64,000 nt of DNA from Micromonospora andamanensis (GTDB taxonomy: Bacteria > Actinomycetota > Actinomycetes > Mycobacteriales > Micromonosporaceae), in the NCBI RefSeq assembly GCF_016863495.1, contig NZ_BOOZ01000003.1:372001-436000 (forward strand), read 5' to 3'. Below are positions 25,597 through 35,400 of the stretch, piece after piece. Position 1 is the stretch's first letter. The number at the start of each line of letters is the position of its first letter. A program made the translations under genes and the position numbers. The notes beneath the pieces are model-generated. The model was not told where the DNA came from. It made no database searches and was given only the letters and a program-made list of their open reading frames with translations.

Positions 25597-25989
25597 ATGG
25601 AGCTGCCCACCCAGACGTTCCGGGTGACCCGGGCGGACCTGATCCGTTACGCCGGCGCCTCGGGCGACTTCAACCCGATCCACTGGAACGACAGGTTCGC
25701 CACGACTGTGGGTCTGCCCGGGGTGATCGCCCACGGCATGTTCACCATGGCTTTCGTCGGTCGGGCGGTCACCACCTGGGCCGGCTCGCCCGACGCGGTT
25801 GTCGACTTCGGCGTGCGGTTCACCCGCCCGGTGGTGGTGCCCGACGACGACTCCGGCACCGAGATCGTGGTGACAGCAGTGGTCCGGGAGGTGACCGAAG
25901 CGGGTCTGACCAGGCTGGACGTGACCGCCACCTGTCTCGGTGAGAAGGTGCTGTCGCAGGCGCGGGCCACCGTGCGTACGACCGGCTGA
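25597..25989 (+). CDS. hadB: (3R)-hydroxyacyl-ACP dehydratase subunit HadB-like (MaoC family)
   Basis: A 130-residue hotdog protein carrying the hydratase-2 catalytic dyad in YAGASGDFNPIHWND (Asp24 and His29), followed by GLPGVIAHGMFTMA. It should pair with the upstream HadA-like subunit as a heterodimer that removes water from 3-hydroxyacyl chains. The mycobacterial hadC is absent here: the tRNA-Trp gene comes directly after. The ATG overlaps the GATG context after the hadA stop, so the two are translationally coupled. Confidence 0.9.
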   Translation: MELPTQTFRVTRADLIRYAGASGDFNPIHWNDRFATTVGLPGVIAHGMFTMAFVGRAVTTWAGSPDAVVDFGVRFTRPVVVPDDDSGTEIVVTAVVREVTEAGLTRLDVTATCLGEKVLSQARATVRTTG

Positions 25990-26020
25990 GCAGCACCGGG
26001 CGGCGCGTCGGGTAGACCGG

Positions 26021-26050
26021 TTGGGAAAGTCGGGTCGGTACCCGTACACT
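26021..26050 (+). promoter_or_regulatory. Putative promoter of tRNA-Trp/secE/nusG
   Basis: TTGGGA (26021-26026) and TACACT (26045-26050) are separated by 18 bp, 65 bp upstream of tRNA-Trp. The TACACT -10 is the same as those proposed before rpoB and infA. Confidence 0.6.
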
Positions 26051-26115
26051 GGTCCGCCGTGGGGCAAGTGACCCCTGCCTGGTCGTGTGACCGGGTGGGG
26101 CGAGCGTTGCCGCAC

Positions 26116-26188
<73 letters not shown>

Positions 26189-26399
26189 CGCCTCAGGCCT
26201 GACCGTTCCGTGGGTCCCGCCGCCTTCTGGTGGCGTCCGGCCCGTGGTGGTGGCATCGGCGGGGAGGTCCCGAGGCATCGGGCCTACCCGGTTGATCCGC
26301 CGGCCGCGGCCCGTCCCGGGACGGTTGGTCCGGCCGGCGTGACCAAGCGCCGCGCACGCCCACCGCGTGCGACACCGACATCCCGCGACGGAGGGCGAA

Positions 26400-26789
26400 G
26401 TGGCCGACAACAAGCGGCGCGGCGAGGACGCCGACGACGAGCGCCTGAACGACGAGGTCGTCAACGACAGCGCCGAGGACGACGCCACCGACGCGGACGA
26501 GCCGGTTTCGCGGGGTGGCACCGCCACCCGCTCGCGGGCCGTGGCGGATTCCGCCGACGGTCGCAAGACGCGTACCGACGCCGACCGGGTGGGCCTCTTC
26601 GGCCGCATCGCGCGTTTCATCCGCGAGGTCGTGGCCGAACTGCGTAAGGTCATCTGGCCGACCCGCAAGGAACTGCTGACCTACACGGCGGTGGTGATCG
26701 CGTTCGTCACGGTGATGCTGACGATCGTGGCTGTCCTGGACTACGGCTTCGCCAAAGGCGTGTTGTGGGTCTTCGGCAACCCCAGCTGA
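26400..26789 (+). CDS. secE: Preprotein translocase subunit SecE
   Basis: A 129-residue protein. A long acidic, charged N-terminal extension (residues 1 to 65) precedes the conserved SecE core: RIARFIREVVAELRKVIWPTRKELLTYTAVVI is the amphipathic helix, hinge and start of the single transmembrane helix that clamps SecY. Actinobacterial SecE proteins have one membrane helix, as here. The GTG start is preceded by GGAGGG. Between tRNA-Trp and the start lie about 210 bp of probable leader. Confidence 0.95.
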   Translation: MADNKRRGEDADDERLNDEVVNDSAEDDATDADEPVSRGGTATRSRAVADSADGRKTRTDADRVGLFGRIARFIREVVAELRKVIWPTRKELLTYTAVVIAFVTVMLTIVAVLDYGFAKGVLWVFGNPS

Positions 26790-26826
26790 CCGGCTGAACG
26801 TGCGATAGTGACGGAAGTGAGCAAGC

Positions 26827-27549
26827 GTGCCTGAGTACGACGAGACCGCCGAGACCCCGGACGAGCAGTCCACGGTGGCGACGGCGGCTGGTGACGAGTC
26901 GGTCGAGGCCGCCAACGAGCCGGAGTTCGCCATGACCGAGCCCGCTCCCGAGGAGGACTTCGACCCGGTCGCGGAGCTGCGGCAGAAGCTGCGCTACGCA
27001 CCGGGCGACTGGTACGTGGTGCACTCGTACGCCGGTTACGAGAACAAGGTCAAGACCAACCTCGAGACCCGGATCACGTCCCTCGACATGGAGGAGTACA
27101 TCTACCAGGTCGAGGTACCGACCCGGGAAGAGGTCGAGGTCAAGAACGGCAAGCGCTCCCAGGTGCAGGCCAAGGTCTTCCCCGGTTACATCCTCGTCCG
27201 GATGGAGTTGACCGCGGAGTCCTACTCCTGCGTGCGGAACACTCCCGGGGTCACCGGCTTCGTCGGTGCCACGGACCGTGCCGACCGCCCGGCGCCACTG
27301 AGCCTCGACGAGGTGCTCAAGTGGCTGGCACCGGCCGTCGAGACCGAGCAGAAGAAGGCCAAGCCGGAGGTCAAGGTCCTCGACTTCGAGGTCGGCGACT
27401 CGGTCACGGTCACCGACGGCGCCTTCGCCTCGCTGCCGGCCACGATCAGCGAGATCAACGCCGACCAGCAGAAGCTCAAGGTGCTGGTGTCGATCTTCGG
27501 TCGGGAGACGCCGGTGGAGCTGAACTTCAACCAGGTCGCCAAGATCTGA
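26827..27549 (+). CDS. nusG: Transcription termination/antitermination factor NusG
   Basis: A 240-residue protein with an acidic 55-residue N-terminal extension. The NGN domain follows ([32 protein letters not shown]), then a KOW domain at the end ([21 protein letters not shown]). It binds RNA polymerase and couples it to ribosomes or Rho. The GTG start follows secE by 37 bp. A perfect hairpin terminator lies 5 bp beyond its stop. Confidence 0.96.
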   Translation: MPEYDETAETPDEQSTVATAAGDESVEAANEPEFAMTEPAPEEDFDPVAELRQKLRYAPGDWYVVHSYAGYENKVKTNLETRITSLDMEEYIYQVEVPTREEVEVKNGKRSQVQAKVFPGYILVRMELTAESYSCVRNTPGVTGFVGATDRADRPAPLSLDEVLKWLAPAVETEQKKAKPEVKVLDFEVGDSVTVTDGAFASLPATISEINADQQKLKVLVSIFGRETPVELNFNQVAKI

Positions 27550-27554
27550 TTCGT

Positions 27555-27590
27555 CGACTGCCGGCGGCGGGCAACCGCCGCCGGCAGTCG
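27555..27590 (+). terminator. Perfect 16-bp GCAA-capped hairpin after nusG
   Basis: CGACTGCCGGCGGCGG (27555-27570) pairs exactly with 27575-27590 around a GCAA tetraloop. It lies 5 bp after the nusG stop and separates the secE-nusG unit from rplK-rplA. Confidence 0.8.
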
Positions 27591-27662
27591 TTCGTCCGGT
27601 TCACCCGCCCGGCCCACCTCCGTGGCTGCCGGGATCCAGGTCTGCGCTACCCTAGAACGTCG

Positions 27663-27704
27663 CCGCCGTCGCATGCGCGCTGACCGTGCGCGCCCCGACG
27701 GCGG
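27663..27704 (+). promoter_or_regulatory. Leader hairpin upstream of rplK, candidate L1 or L11 autoregulation site
   Basis: CCGCCGTCG (27663-27671) pairs with CGACGGCGG (27696-27704), enclosing a second GCGCGC/GCGCGC stem. A TACCCT at 27648-27653 could be the -10 of the rplK promoter, which would place the hairpin at the very start of the mRNA. In other bacteria L1 represses this operon through a leader structure; that the same applies here is inference. Confidence 0.4.
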
Positions 27705-27746
27705 TGTCGTGTGAACCTTTCCCAGTTCCAAGCCCCAGGAAGAGAC

Positions 27747-28178
27747 ATGCCTCCGAAGAAGAAGCTAGTCAAGACGTTCACGCTTCAGCTGCCGGCGGGC
27801 CAGGCCACTCCGGCGCCGCCGGTCGGTCCCGCGCTCGGTCAGCACGGCGTGAACATCATGGAGTTCTGCAAGTCGTACAACGCGCAGACCGAGTCGCAGC
27901 GGGGCGACATTGTCCCCGCCGAGATCAGCGTGTACGAGGACCGCTCCTTCACCTTCGTGCTGAAGACCCCGCCCGCCGCCCGGCTGCTGATCAAGGCCGC
28001 CGGTGTGCAGAAGGGCTCGGGCGTCCCGCACACGCAGAAGGTCGGCTCGGTGACCCGCGCCCAGCTGCGGGAGATCGCCGAGAAGAAGATGGCCGACCTC
28101 AACGCCAACGACCTCGACCAGGCTGAGAAGATCATCGCCGGCACCGCCCGGTCGATGGGCCTGAACGTCACCGACTGA
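27747..28178 (+). CDS. rplK: 50S ribosomal protein L11
   Basis: A 143-residue protein of the GTPase-associated centre on 23S rRNA, the target of thiopeptides and the activator site for RelA-type stringent factors. It begins [40 protein letters not shown], the canonical N-domain with its flexible proline-rich switch, and ends with the rRNA-binding domain. The start is ATG 27747 with AGGAAGAG upstream. It is the first gene of the rplK-rplA unit. Confidence 0.97.
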   Translation: MPPKKKLVKTFTLQLPAGQATPAPPVGPALGQHGVNIMEFCKSYNAQTESQRGDIVPAEISVYEDRSFTFVLKTPPAARLLIKAAGVQKGSGVPHTQKVGSVTRAQLREIAEKKMADLNANDLDQAEKIIAGTARSMGLNVTD

Positions 28179-28261
28179 CGTCGGCCACCACCGACCCGTA
28201 CGGATCGTGGGAGGGCGCGCGAGCACCGCGGCCCGCCAGAGACCACAGGAGTAGACAGAAC

Positions 28262-28978
28262 ATGCAGCGCAGCAAGAGCTACCGCAAGGCCGCCGAGGCC
28301 ATCGACAAGTCGAAGCTCTACACCCCCGTCGAGGCCGTCAAGCTGGCCAAGGAGAGCACCGCCACCAAGTTCGACGCCACGGTCGAGGTCGCGATGCGCC
28401 TCGGCGTCGACCCCCGCAAGGCGGACCAGATGGTCCGCGGCACGGTCAACCTGCCGCACGGCACCGGTAAGACCGCCCGCGTGATCGTCTTCGCTGCCGG
28501 CGCGAAGGCCGAGGAGGCCGTCGCCGCCGGTGCCGACGAGGTGGGCACCGACGAGCTGGTCGCCCGGATCCAGGGTGGTTGGCTGGACTTCGACGCGGCG
28601 ATCGCCACGCCCGACCAGATGGCCAAGATCGGCCGGATCGCGCGGATCCTGGGCCCGCGCGGTCTGATGCCGAACCCGAAGACCGGCACGGTGACCATGG
28701 ATGTCACCAAGGCCGTCTCGGACATCAAGGGCGGTAAGATCACCTTCCGGGTGGACAAGCACTCGAACCTGCACCTGATCATCGGTAAGGCCTCGTTCTC
28801 CGAGGCCCAGCTGGTCGACAACTACGCGGCCGTCCTCGACGAGGTGCTGCGCGCCAAGCCGTCGGCCGCGAAGGGCAAGTACCTCAAGAAGGTCACCCTC
28901 ACCACCACGATGGGGCCGGGCGTGCCGGTCGACCCGAACGTGGTGAAGAACCTGCAGGAGGGCTCGGCCGACAGCTGA
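28262..28978 (+). CDS. rplA: 50S ribosomal protein L1
   Basis: A 238-residue protein of the mobile L1 stalk next to the E-site, which also autoregulates its operon in many bacteria. It has the typical start [15 protein letters not shown] and the signature [18 protein letters not shown] near residue 130. It follows rplK by 83 bp with ACAGGAG as ribosome-binding site. A perfect hairpin terminator ends the unit. Confidence 0.97.
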   Translation: MQRSKSYRKAAEAIDKSKLYTPVEAVKLAKESTATKFDATVEVAMRLGVDPRKADQMVRGTVNLPHGTGKTARVIVFAAGAKAEEAVAAGADEVGTDELVARIQGGWLDFDAAIATPDQMAKIGRIARILGPRGLMPNPKTGTVTMDVTKAVSDIKGGKITFRVDKHSNLHLIIGKASFSEAQLVDNYAAVLDEVLRAKPSAAKGKYLKKVTLTTTMGPGVPVDPNVVKNLQEGSADS

Positions 28979-28992
28979 GCACGACGCACCGA

Positions 28993-29022
28993 CGCGGCCC
29001 CGCCACGAGTGGCGGGGCCGCG
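28993..29022 (+). terminator. Hairpin terminator after rplA
   Basis: CGCGGCCCCGCCAC (28993-29006) pairs with GTGGCGGGGCCGCG (29009-29022). It is followed by TTCGTCTG and lies 15 bp after the rplA stop. Confidence 0.78.
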
Positions 29023-29052
29023 TTCGTCTGTCCGCTGTGGCAGGCTCGCGGC

Positions 29053-29841
29053 ATGTGGCTGGAGGACGTCGGGCTGCGGTACCACAGGCGCGGTCCGTGG
29101 GTGCTGCGCCAGGTGACGGTGGGCGTCGCGCCGGGCGAGGCGGTGGTGGTGCTCGGCCGCAACGGTGCCGGCAAGTCGACACTGCTCCAGCTCCTCGCCG
29201 GAGTCCTGCGGCCGTCCCGGGGCCGGGTGCTCGACCGGCCGTCGGTGGTGGGCTGGGTGCCGGAGCGCTTCCCGGCCGACCAGCCGTTCACCGTCGACGG
29301 TTACCTCGTCTCGATGGCCCGGGTCGCCGGGTTGTCCCCGAGCGAGGCGGACCGGACGGTCCGGCACTGGGTCGACCGGCTGGGTCTCGGTCCGTTCCGC
29401 ACGGTCCGGCTCGCCCAGCTGTCGAAGGGCACCGCGCAGAAGGTCGGCCTGGCCCAGGCCCTGCTGCGTCCGCCCGGCCTGCTCGTCCTCGACGAGCCGT
29501 GGGAGGGGCTGGACGCGGTGGCACGCGAGCTGGTCCCGCAGGTGGTCGACGAGGTGCTGGCCGACGGAGGATCGGTGCTGGTCAGCGACCACCGAGGGGA
29601 AACGGTCCGGCTGCCCGGCGCACGGGAGTGGAGGGTGGCCGACGGGGCCGTGGTCGAGCGGGCCTCGTCGGACGCGGCGGCGGTCGCGGTGGTCGAGCTG
29701 GAGGTCCCGGTCGGGCAGTTGCCGGCCACCGTCGCCCGCCTGCGCGCCGAGGGCCACCACGTCCTGCGGGTACGCGGCCAGAGCGCACCGCCCGAGACCA
29801 CGTGCCCGGCCGTGGAGCCGCCGTTCGAGGTGGCCCGGTGA
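29053..29841 (+). CDS. ABC transporter ATP-binding protein
   Basis: A 262-residue cytoplasmic ATPase. Walker A GRNGAGKST is at 35-43. The signature loop is the variant LSKGTAQKV in place of LSGGQ, as in ABC-2 exporters, and Walker B is LLVLDEPWEGLD. The H-loop His is in SDHRGE. It pairs with the membrane protein whose GTG overlaps its stop. The substrate is unknown. The pair is inserted between the L1 and L10 ribosomal genes and ends up between a terminator and the L10 leader, so it is a separate transcription unit. Confidence 0.87.
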   Translation: MWLEDVGLRYHRRGPWVLRQVTVGVAPGEAVVVLGRNGAGKSTLLQLLAGVLRPSRGRVLDRPSVVGWVPERFPADQPFTVDGYLVSMARVAGLSPSEADRTVRHWVDRLGLGPFRTVRLAQLSKGTAQKVGLAQALLRPPGLLVLDEPWEGLDAVARELVPQVVDEVLADGGSVLVSDHRGETVRLPGAREWRVADGAVVERASSDAAAVAVVELEVPVGQLPATVARLRAEGHHVLRVRGQSAPPETTCPAVEPPFEVAR

Positions 29842-30527
29842 CCGCCCTGGTCCGGTTCCGGCTGGCCGGCTTCCTGCGTACCGGCCGGGCGCTGGCACCG
29901 GTTCTGGCCGGCCTGCTCACCCTCGGCATCCTCTACGGCGGGGGTCGGGCCCAGCCGGCGGAGGCCTACGGCGTGTCGGCAGTGGTGCTCTTCCCCGTAC
30001 TGGCCTGGCAGACCAAGATCCTGCTGGACGTGGAGCCGGACGTGCAGCGCCGGTTGGCTCTGGTCGCGGTCGGCCCGGCGCGAGAGCAGGCGGCCGGCCT
30101 GGTAGCCGCGGCGGTGGCCGGTCTCGGTCTGGTGCTGATCGCCCTGGTCTTCCCCTGGTTGGTCGGTGGGGTCACCGGTCCGAGCCTGCCCGGGCAGCGG
30201 TCGGTTCCCGCAGGGGTGGCACTCGGCCTCTGGGCGCATCTGCTCGCCCTGCCGGCGGCCGTGGCGCTGGGCGCGCTGGCCAGCCGGGTGATCACCCGCA
30301 GCGCCGCGTACGGTGTGGTGGTGCTCACCCTCGGCTCGGTCTGCGCCCTGGTGCTCGGGCTCTCGAAGTCGATCGCGCCATGGTTGGCGCCGCCGCTGCT
30401 CCCCACCGCCAAGGCGCTTGTCGGACCGCTACCCGGGTCGACCGCCCTGCTGCTCACGGGGTGGGCGCTGGCCTGGGCGGCGGTGGCGCTTACCGGCTAC
30501 GCCCGCGCCCGCACCCGGCGTGCGTAG
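29838..30527 (+). CDS. Membrane protein, probable permease of the upstream ABC ATPase
   Basis: A 229-residue protein with about six hydrophobic helices (for example residues 17 to 33, 40 to 60, 85 to 110, 125 to 150, 155 to 180 and 200 to 222) and no signal peptide. I see no named-family motif. Its assignment as permease rests on topology and on the 4-bp GTGA overlap with the ABC ATPase. Such small ABC-2-like pairs usually export a compound or take part in self-protection. The substrate is unknown. Confidence 0.7.
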   Translation: MTALVRFRLAGFLRTGRALAPVLAGLLTLGILYGGGRAQPAEAYGVSAVVLFPVLAWQTKILLDVEPDVQRRLALVAVGPAREQAAGLVAAAVAGLGLVLIALVFPWLVGGVTGPSLPGQRSVPAGVALGLWAHLLALPAAVALGALASRVITRSAAYGVVVLTLGSVCALVLGLSKSIAPWLAPPLLPTAKALVGPLPGSTALLLTGWALAWAAVALTGYARARTRRA

Positions 30528-30605
30528 CCACGACGTTCCTGGTCGCCGCAGCGGCGACCGGCCGGCCCGGTGACGGCCGTAGCGGCCGGCCGGACCGGGG
30601 GCGAT

Positions 30606-30635
30606 TTGGCGGTCACCGCGGGTGTCGCGTAGCCT
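30606..30635 (+). promoter_or_regulatory. Putative rplJ-rplL promoter
   Basis: TTGGCG (30606-30611) and TAGCCT (30630-30635) are separated by 18 bp, immediately upstream of the L10 leader. Confidence 0.6.
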
Positions 30636-30640
30636 GGTGG

Positions 30641-30806
30641 GCGAAGTTCCACCCAGAGACCGCTGGTCACCGTGCCTCGGCACGGTCGAAGGTCCCGCGA
30701 AGACGGGCGACCCGCGTAGGGCGGCAAGCGACATCGGCAGCGTCTGTGGTCCGCCGACCACGTGATTTCCGCCGTCCTCGCCCCGTGCGCCCTGCGCCGG
30801 GGCTTT
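30641..30806 (+). promoter_or_regulatory. Ribosomal protein L10 leader with attenuator
   Basis: The transcript segment starting CGAAGTTCCACCCAGAGACC resembles the known L10 leader, where the L10(L12)4 complex binds its own mRNA and mimics its 23S site. A downstream hairpin GCCCCG...CGGGGC followed by TTTTC (30780-30807) looks like an intrinsic terminator, so control is probably by premature termination. The remaining 80 bp to the rplJ ATG show a GAGAGAGGAGGG ribosome-binding site and no gene. Confidence 0.7.
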
Positions 30807-30887
30807 TCTGTTGCCGCGACACCTCCGCCCCGTCACAGGCGCTCGCCTGCGACGGTGACCAGCCTCGAGCAACGAGAGAGGAGGGAC

Positions 30888-31433
30888 ATGGCGGACAAGC
30901 CGATCCGGGCCGACAAGGCCACGGCCGTCGCAGAGCTGACCGAAAGCTTCCGGAGCGCGGGTGCCACCGTGCTGACCGAGTACCGCGGTCTGACGGTCTC
31001 CCAGCTCACCCAGCTGCGGCGCTCGCTCGGCAAGGAGACCAGCTACACGGTTGCCAAGAACACGCTGGCGAAGCGTGCCGCGGCGGACGCGGGCATCTCC
31101 GGCCTCGACGAGCTGTTCACCGGTCCTACCGCGCTGACTTTCGTTTCGGGCGACGTCGTCGAGGCGGCGAAGGGCCTTCGCGACTTCGCGAAGGCCAACC
31201 CGAAGCTCGTCATCAAGGGCGGCGTCTTCGAGGGCAAGGCCATTTCCGCGGCCGAGGTCACGAAGCTCGCCGACCTGGAGTCCCGCGAGGTGCTGCTGGC
31301 CAAGCTGGCCGGCGCGATGAAGGGCAACCTGAGCAAGGCCGCAGCCCTGTTCCAGGCCCCGCTGTCGAAGACCGCCCGCCTGGCGGCCGCCCTGCAGGAC
31401 AAGCGCGAGAAGGAAGGCGCCGAGGCGGCCTGA
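30888..31433 (+). CDS. rplJ: 50S ribosomal protein L10
   Basis: A 181-residue stalk base protein that anchors L7/L12 dimers to 23S rRNA and represses its own operon. It starts [21 protein letters not shown] and has [16 protein letters not shown] in the rRNA-binding domain. The C-terminal helix that holds L7/L12 is intact. ATG 30888 is chosen from the strong ribosome-binding site; upstream in-frame codons belong to the leader. Confidence 0.97.
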   Translation: MADKPIRADKATAVAELTESFRSAGATVLTEYRGLTVSQLTQLRRSLGKETSYTVAKNTLAKRAAADAGISGLDELFTGPTALTFVSGDVVEAAKGLRDFAKANPKLVIKGGVFEGKAISAAEVTKLADLESREVLLAKLAGAMKGNLSKAAALFQAPLSKTARLAAALQDKREKEGAEAA

Positions 31434-31488
31434 GGCCGCGCCGGCACACCACGTTCTTAGTTTGAACCATTAGGAAAGGACGCCAGAC

Positions 31489-31878
31489 ATGGCGAAGCTC
31501 AGCACCGACGAGCTGCTCGACGCGTTCAAGGAGATGACGCTGATCGAGCTCTCCGAGTTCGTGAAGCAGTTCGAGGAGACCTTCGAGGTCACCGCCGCCG
31601 CTCCGGCCGCGATGATGATGGCCGGTCCGGCCGCTGGTGGCGCTGCCGCCGAGGCCGAGCCGGAGAAGGACGAGTTCGACGTCATCCTCGACGCGGACGG
31701 TGGCAAGAAGATCCAGGTCATCAAGGTCGTGCGTGAGCTGACCGGCCTGGGCCTCAAGGAGGCCAAGGACCTGGTCGAGGCCGCCCCGAAGGCGGTTCTG
31801 GAGAAGGTCAACAAGGAGGCCGCGGACAAGGCCAAGGCCAAGCTCGAGGGCGAGGGCGCCAAGGTCACCCTCAAGTGA
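31489..31878 (+). CDS. rplL: 50S ribosomal protein L7/L12
   Basis: A 129-residue stalk protein present in several copies that recruits translational GTPases. The N-terminal dimerisation domain ([20 protein letters not shown]) is joined by an Ala/Gly/Met-rich hinge (residues about 36 to 58) to the factor-binding domain [22 protein letters not shown]...[12 protein letters not shown]. It follows rplJ by 55 bp. The downstream hairpin at 31932 probably sets its higher dose relative to rpoB. Confidence 0.98.
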   Translation: MAKLSTDELLDAFKEMTLIELSEFVKQFEETFEVTAAAPAAMMMAGPAAGGAAAEAEPEKDEFDVILDADGGKKIQVIKVVRELTGLGLKEAKDLVEAAPKAVLEKVNKEAADKAKAKLEGEGAKVTLK

Positions 31879-31931
31879 CCTGAGTCCCACCTGGCCGTCC
31901 CGGCTCACCTGAACCGGGCCACAGCACGTCG

Positions 31932-31969
31932 CGGCGGGCGGCGATCCGACAGCGGATCGCCGCCCGCCG
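31932..31969 (+). terminator. Perfect 17-bp hairpin between rplL and rpoB
   Basis: CGGCGGGCGGCGATCCG (31932-31948) pairs with 31953-31969 around ACAG, 54 bp after the rplL stop. It has no T-run. It is a likely partial terminator (attenuator), with an rpoB-proximal promoter further down. Confidence 0.7.
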
Positions 31970-32294
31970 TGCTCGTGGACCTGCCCACAAGCGGTCTGAC
32001 CAGGGCGTCCAACCAGGTCTGTGGCGGGTCGGCCGGGTTGGCGGGCTCGCCCGTCGGTGGGAAAGAGCGTCCGATGCCGACCATGGCCCTTGACGCGGCC
32101 CTGGGCTGCCAGGCACGCTGACATCAGCAAGACCTTCCGCGCTTGCGACGGCCACCGCGCGGGTAATGCAGCGGCAGCACCACTCGCCACGCAGATCCCG
32201 GGCGGCCCGGCAGGGACGTTGCGTTCCGAGCGGCCCGGTGCGACCCCGTTCGAAGGGTCCCGAGGCACGTTCCGCAATGACCTGCGGGGTGGGC

Positions 32295-32323
32295 TGGACA
32301 GCGGTTAGCCTCTCGGCTACACT
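32295..32323 (+). promoter_or_regulatory. rpoB-proximal promoter within the 572-bp rplL-rpoB spacer
   Basis: TGGACA (32295-32300) and TACACT (32318-32323) with a 17-bp spacer are the best promoter in this spacer. The initial transcribed region, TTTGCGCTGCCTTCC near 32329-32343, matches a box I recall before rpoB in other actinobacteria. A leader of about 120 nt would follow, including the unusually AT-rich TGGATATTTTC (32375-32385). The rest of the spacer, 31970-32290, shows no gene. Confidence 0.65.
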
Positions 32324-32451
32324 GCTAGTTTGCGCTGCCTTCCGACTTGACCCCTGCTCGGAAATGTCCGTTTGTGGATATTTTCTGGTGGGGTCATTGG
32401 AGTGCACGCGTACCAGCCGTTCTGCAGCACCGGTCCTCGGAAGGACGCATC

Positions 32452-35400
32452 TTGGCAGCTTCCCGCCCTGCGAAGACCAGTCGTACGTCGAGCGCATTCG
32501 CTCCCCGCCGAGTTTCCTTCGGTCGGATCACCGAACACCTCGAGGTCCCCAACCTCCTCGCCATTCAGAACGAGTCCTTCGACTGGCTCGTCGGCAACGA
32601 GGCTTGGCAGGGCCGGTCGGCGGACGACCCGCACGCACGCTCGGGTCTCGCGGAAATCCTCGACGAGATCAGTCCCATTGAGGACTTTTCCGGCACTATG
32701 TCGCTGTCCTTCTCCGCGCCGCGCTTCGACGAGGTCAAGGCCTCGATCGAGGAGTGCAAGGAGAAGGACCTCACCTACTGTGCGCCACTGTTCGTGACCG
32801 CGGAGTTCACCAACAACACCACCGGCGAGATCAAGAGCCAGACGGTGTTCATGGGTGACTTCCCGATGATGACGCCGAAGGGCACCTTCATCATCAACGG
32901 CACCGAGCGTGTGGTGGTCAGCCAGCTCGTCCGCTCGCCGGGCGTGTACTTCGACAAGCAGCCGGACAAGACCTCCGACCGCGACCTCTCCAGCGTCAAG
33001 GTCATCCCGAGCCGGGGTGCCTGGCTGGAGTTCGACATCGACAAGCGCGACACGGTCGGCGTCCGCATCGACCGCAAGCGTCGGCAGGCCGTCACGGTCC
33101 TGCTCAAGGCCATCGGATGGTCGGCCGAGCAGATCCGTGAGAAGTTCGGCTGGTCCGAGCTGATGATGACCACGCTCGAGAAGGACCACATCGCCGGCCA
33201 GGACGAGGCGCTACTCGACATCTACCGCAAGCTGCGCCCTGGCGAGCCGCCGACCCGCGAGAACGCCCAGACCTTGCTCGACAACCTCTTCTTCAACCCG
33301 AAGCGGTACGACGTAGCCAAGGTCGGTCGGTACAAGTTCAACAAGAAGCTCGAGCTGGACGTGCCGATCACCACGGGCACGCTCACCGAGGACGACATCG
33401 TCGCCACCGTGGAGTACCTCTGCCGGCTGCACGCCGGTGAGGAGGGCTACGAGGCCGACGACATCGACCACTTCGGCAACCGGCGGCTGCGTACCGTGGG
33501 CGAGCTGATCCAGAACCAGGTTCGGGTCGGCCTGTCCCGGATGGAGCGGGTCGTCCGCGAGCGGATGACCACCCAGGACGTCGAGGCGATCACGCCGCAG
33601 ACCCTGATCAACATCCGGCCGGTCGTCGCCGCGATCCGGGAGTTCTTCGGCACCTCGCAGCTGTCCCAGTTCATGGACCAGACCAACCCGCTGGCGGGCC
33701 TGACCCACCGGCGGCGGCTGAGCGCGCTCGGCCCCGGTGGTCTGTCCCGGGAGCGGGCCGGCTTCGAGGTCCGCGACGTGCACCCGTCCCACTACGGCCG
33801 GATGTGCCCGATCGAGACGCCGGAAGGCCCGAACATCGGTCTGATCGGCGCGCTGTCCACCTTCGCCCGGGTCAACCCGTTCGGCTTCATCGAGACGCCG
33901 TACCGGAAGGTCATCGACGGTCGGGTCACCGACCAGATCGACTACCTGACCGCGGACGAGGAGGACCGGTTCGTCAAGGCGCAGGCCAACGCCCCGCTGC
34001 GGGCGGACGGCTCGTTCGCCGAGGACCGCGTCCTGGTTCGGCGTAAGGGCGGCGAGACCGAGGACGTCCCGCCGGCCGCCGTGGACTACATGGACGTGTC
34101 GCCGCGGCAGATGACCTCGGTCGCCACCGCGATGATCCCGTTCCTGGAGCACGACGACGCGAACCGGGCCCTGATGGGCGCGAACATGCAGCGTCAGGCG
34201 GTGCCGCTGGTCAAGGCCGAGTCCCCGCTTGTCGGCACCGGCATGGAGTACCGTGCCGCGGTCGACGCCGGTGACGTGGTCGTGGCCGAGGTCGGTGGCG
34301 TGGTCGAGGACCTCTGCGCCGACTACATCACGGTCCACCAGGACGACGGCCACCGCCGGACGTACCTGCTGCACAAGTTCCGCCGCTCCAACGCCGGCTC
34401 CTGCGTCAACCAGAAGCCTGTCGTCTTCGAGGGCGACCGGGTCGAGGCCGGCCAGGTCATCGCCGACGGTCCGTGCACCGACGAGGGTGAGATGGCGCTC
34501 GGGCGCAACCTGCTCGTGGCGTTCATGACCTGGGAGGGGCACAACTACGAGGACGCGATCATCCTGTCGCAGCGCCTCGTGCAGCAGGACGTGCTCACCT
34601 CGATCCACATCGAGGAGCACGAGGTCGACGCGCGGGACACCAAGCTCGGCCCGGAGGAGATCACCCGCGACATCCCGAACGTCAGCGAGGAGATGCTCGC
34701 TGACCTCGACGAGCGCGGGATCATCCGGATCGGTGCCGAGGTCGTTCCCGGCGACATCCTGGTCGGCAAGGTCACGCCCAAGGGCGAGACCGAGCTGACC
34801 CCGGAGGAGCGCCTGCTCCGCGCGATCTTCGGCGAGAAGGCGCGCGAGGTCCGGGACACCTCCCTGAAGGTGCCGCACGGTGAGACCGGCACGGTCATCG
34901 GCGTGCGTACCTTCTCCCGGGAGGACGGCGACGAGTTGCCGCCGGGCGTGAACGAGCTGGTCCGGGTCTACGTCGCCCAGAAGCGGAAGATCCAGGACGG
35001 TGACAAGCTCGCCGGCCGACACGGCAACAAGGGCGTCATCTCCAAGATCCTGCCGGTCGAGGACATGCCGTTCCTGGAGGACGGCACCCCCGTCGACATC
35101 GTGCTCAACCCGCTGGGTGTGCCGAGCCGGATGAACATCGGCCAGGTGCTGGAGACTCACCTGGGCTGGGTGGCCAAGACGGGCTGGCAGGTCGAGGGCG
35201 ACGACGCCGAGTGGAAGCGCCAGCTTCAGGGCATCGGCGCCGACTCCTCCGAGCCGGACACCAACGTGGCCACCCCGGTTTTCGACGGTGCCCGCGAGGA
35301 GGAGATCTCCGGTCTGCTCGCGTCGACCCTGCCCAACCGGGACGGTCGGCAGCTGATCGGTTCCTCCGGTAAGGCTCAGCTGTTCGACGGTCGCTCCGGC

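Noticed and set aside
33643..33750. Rifamycin resistance in rpoB because of Thr and Ala at the positions of E. coli Asn518 and Ser522
   Set aside because: The main resistance positions (Asp516, His526 and Ser531 equivalents) are wild type. The other substitutions are most likely lineage variation.
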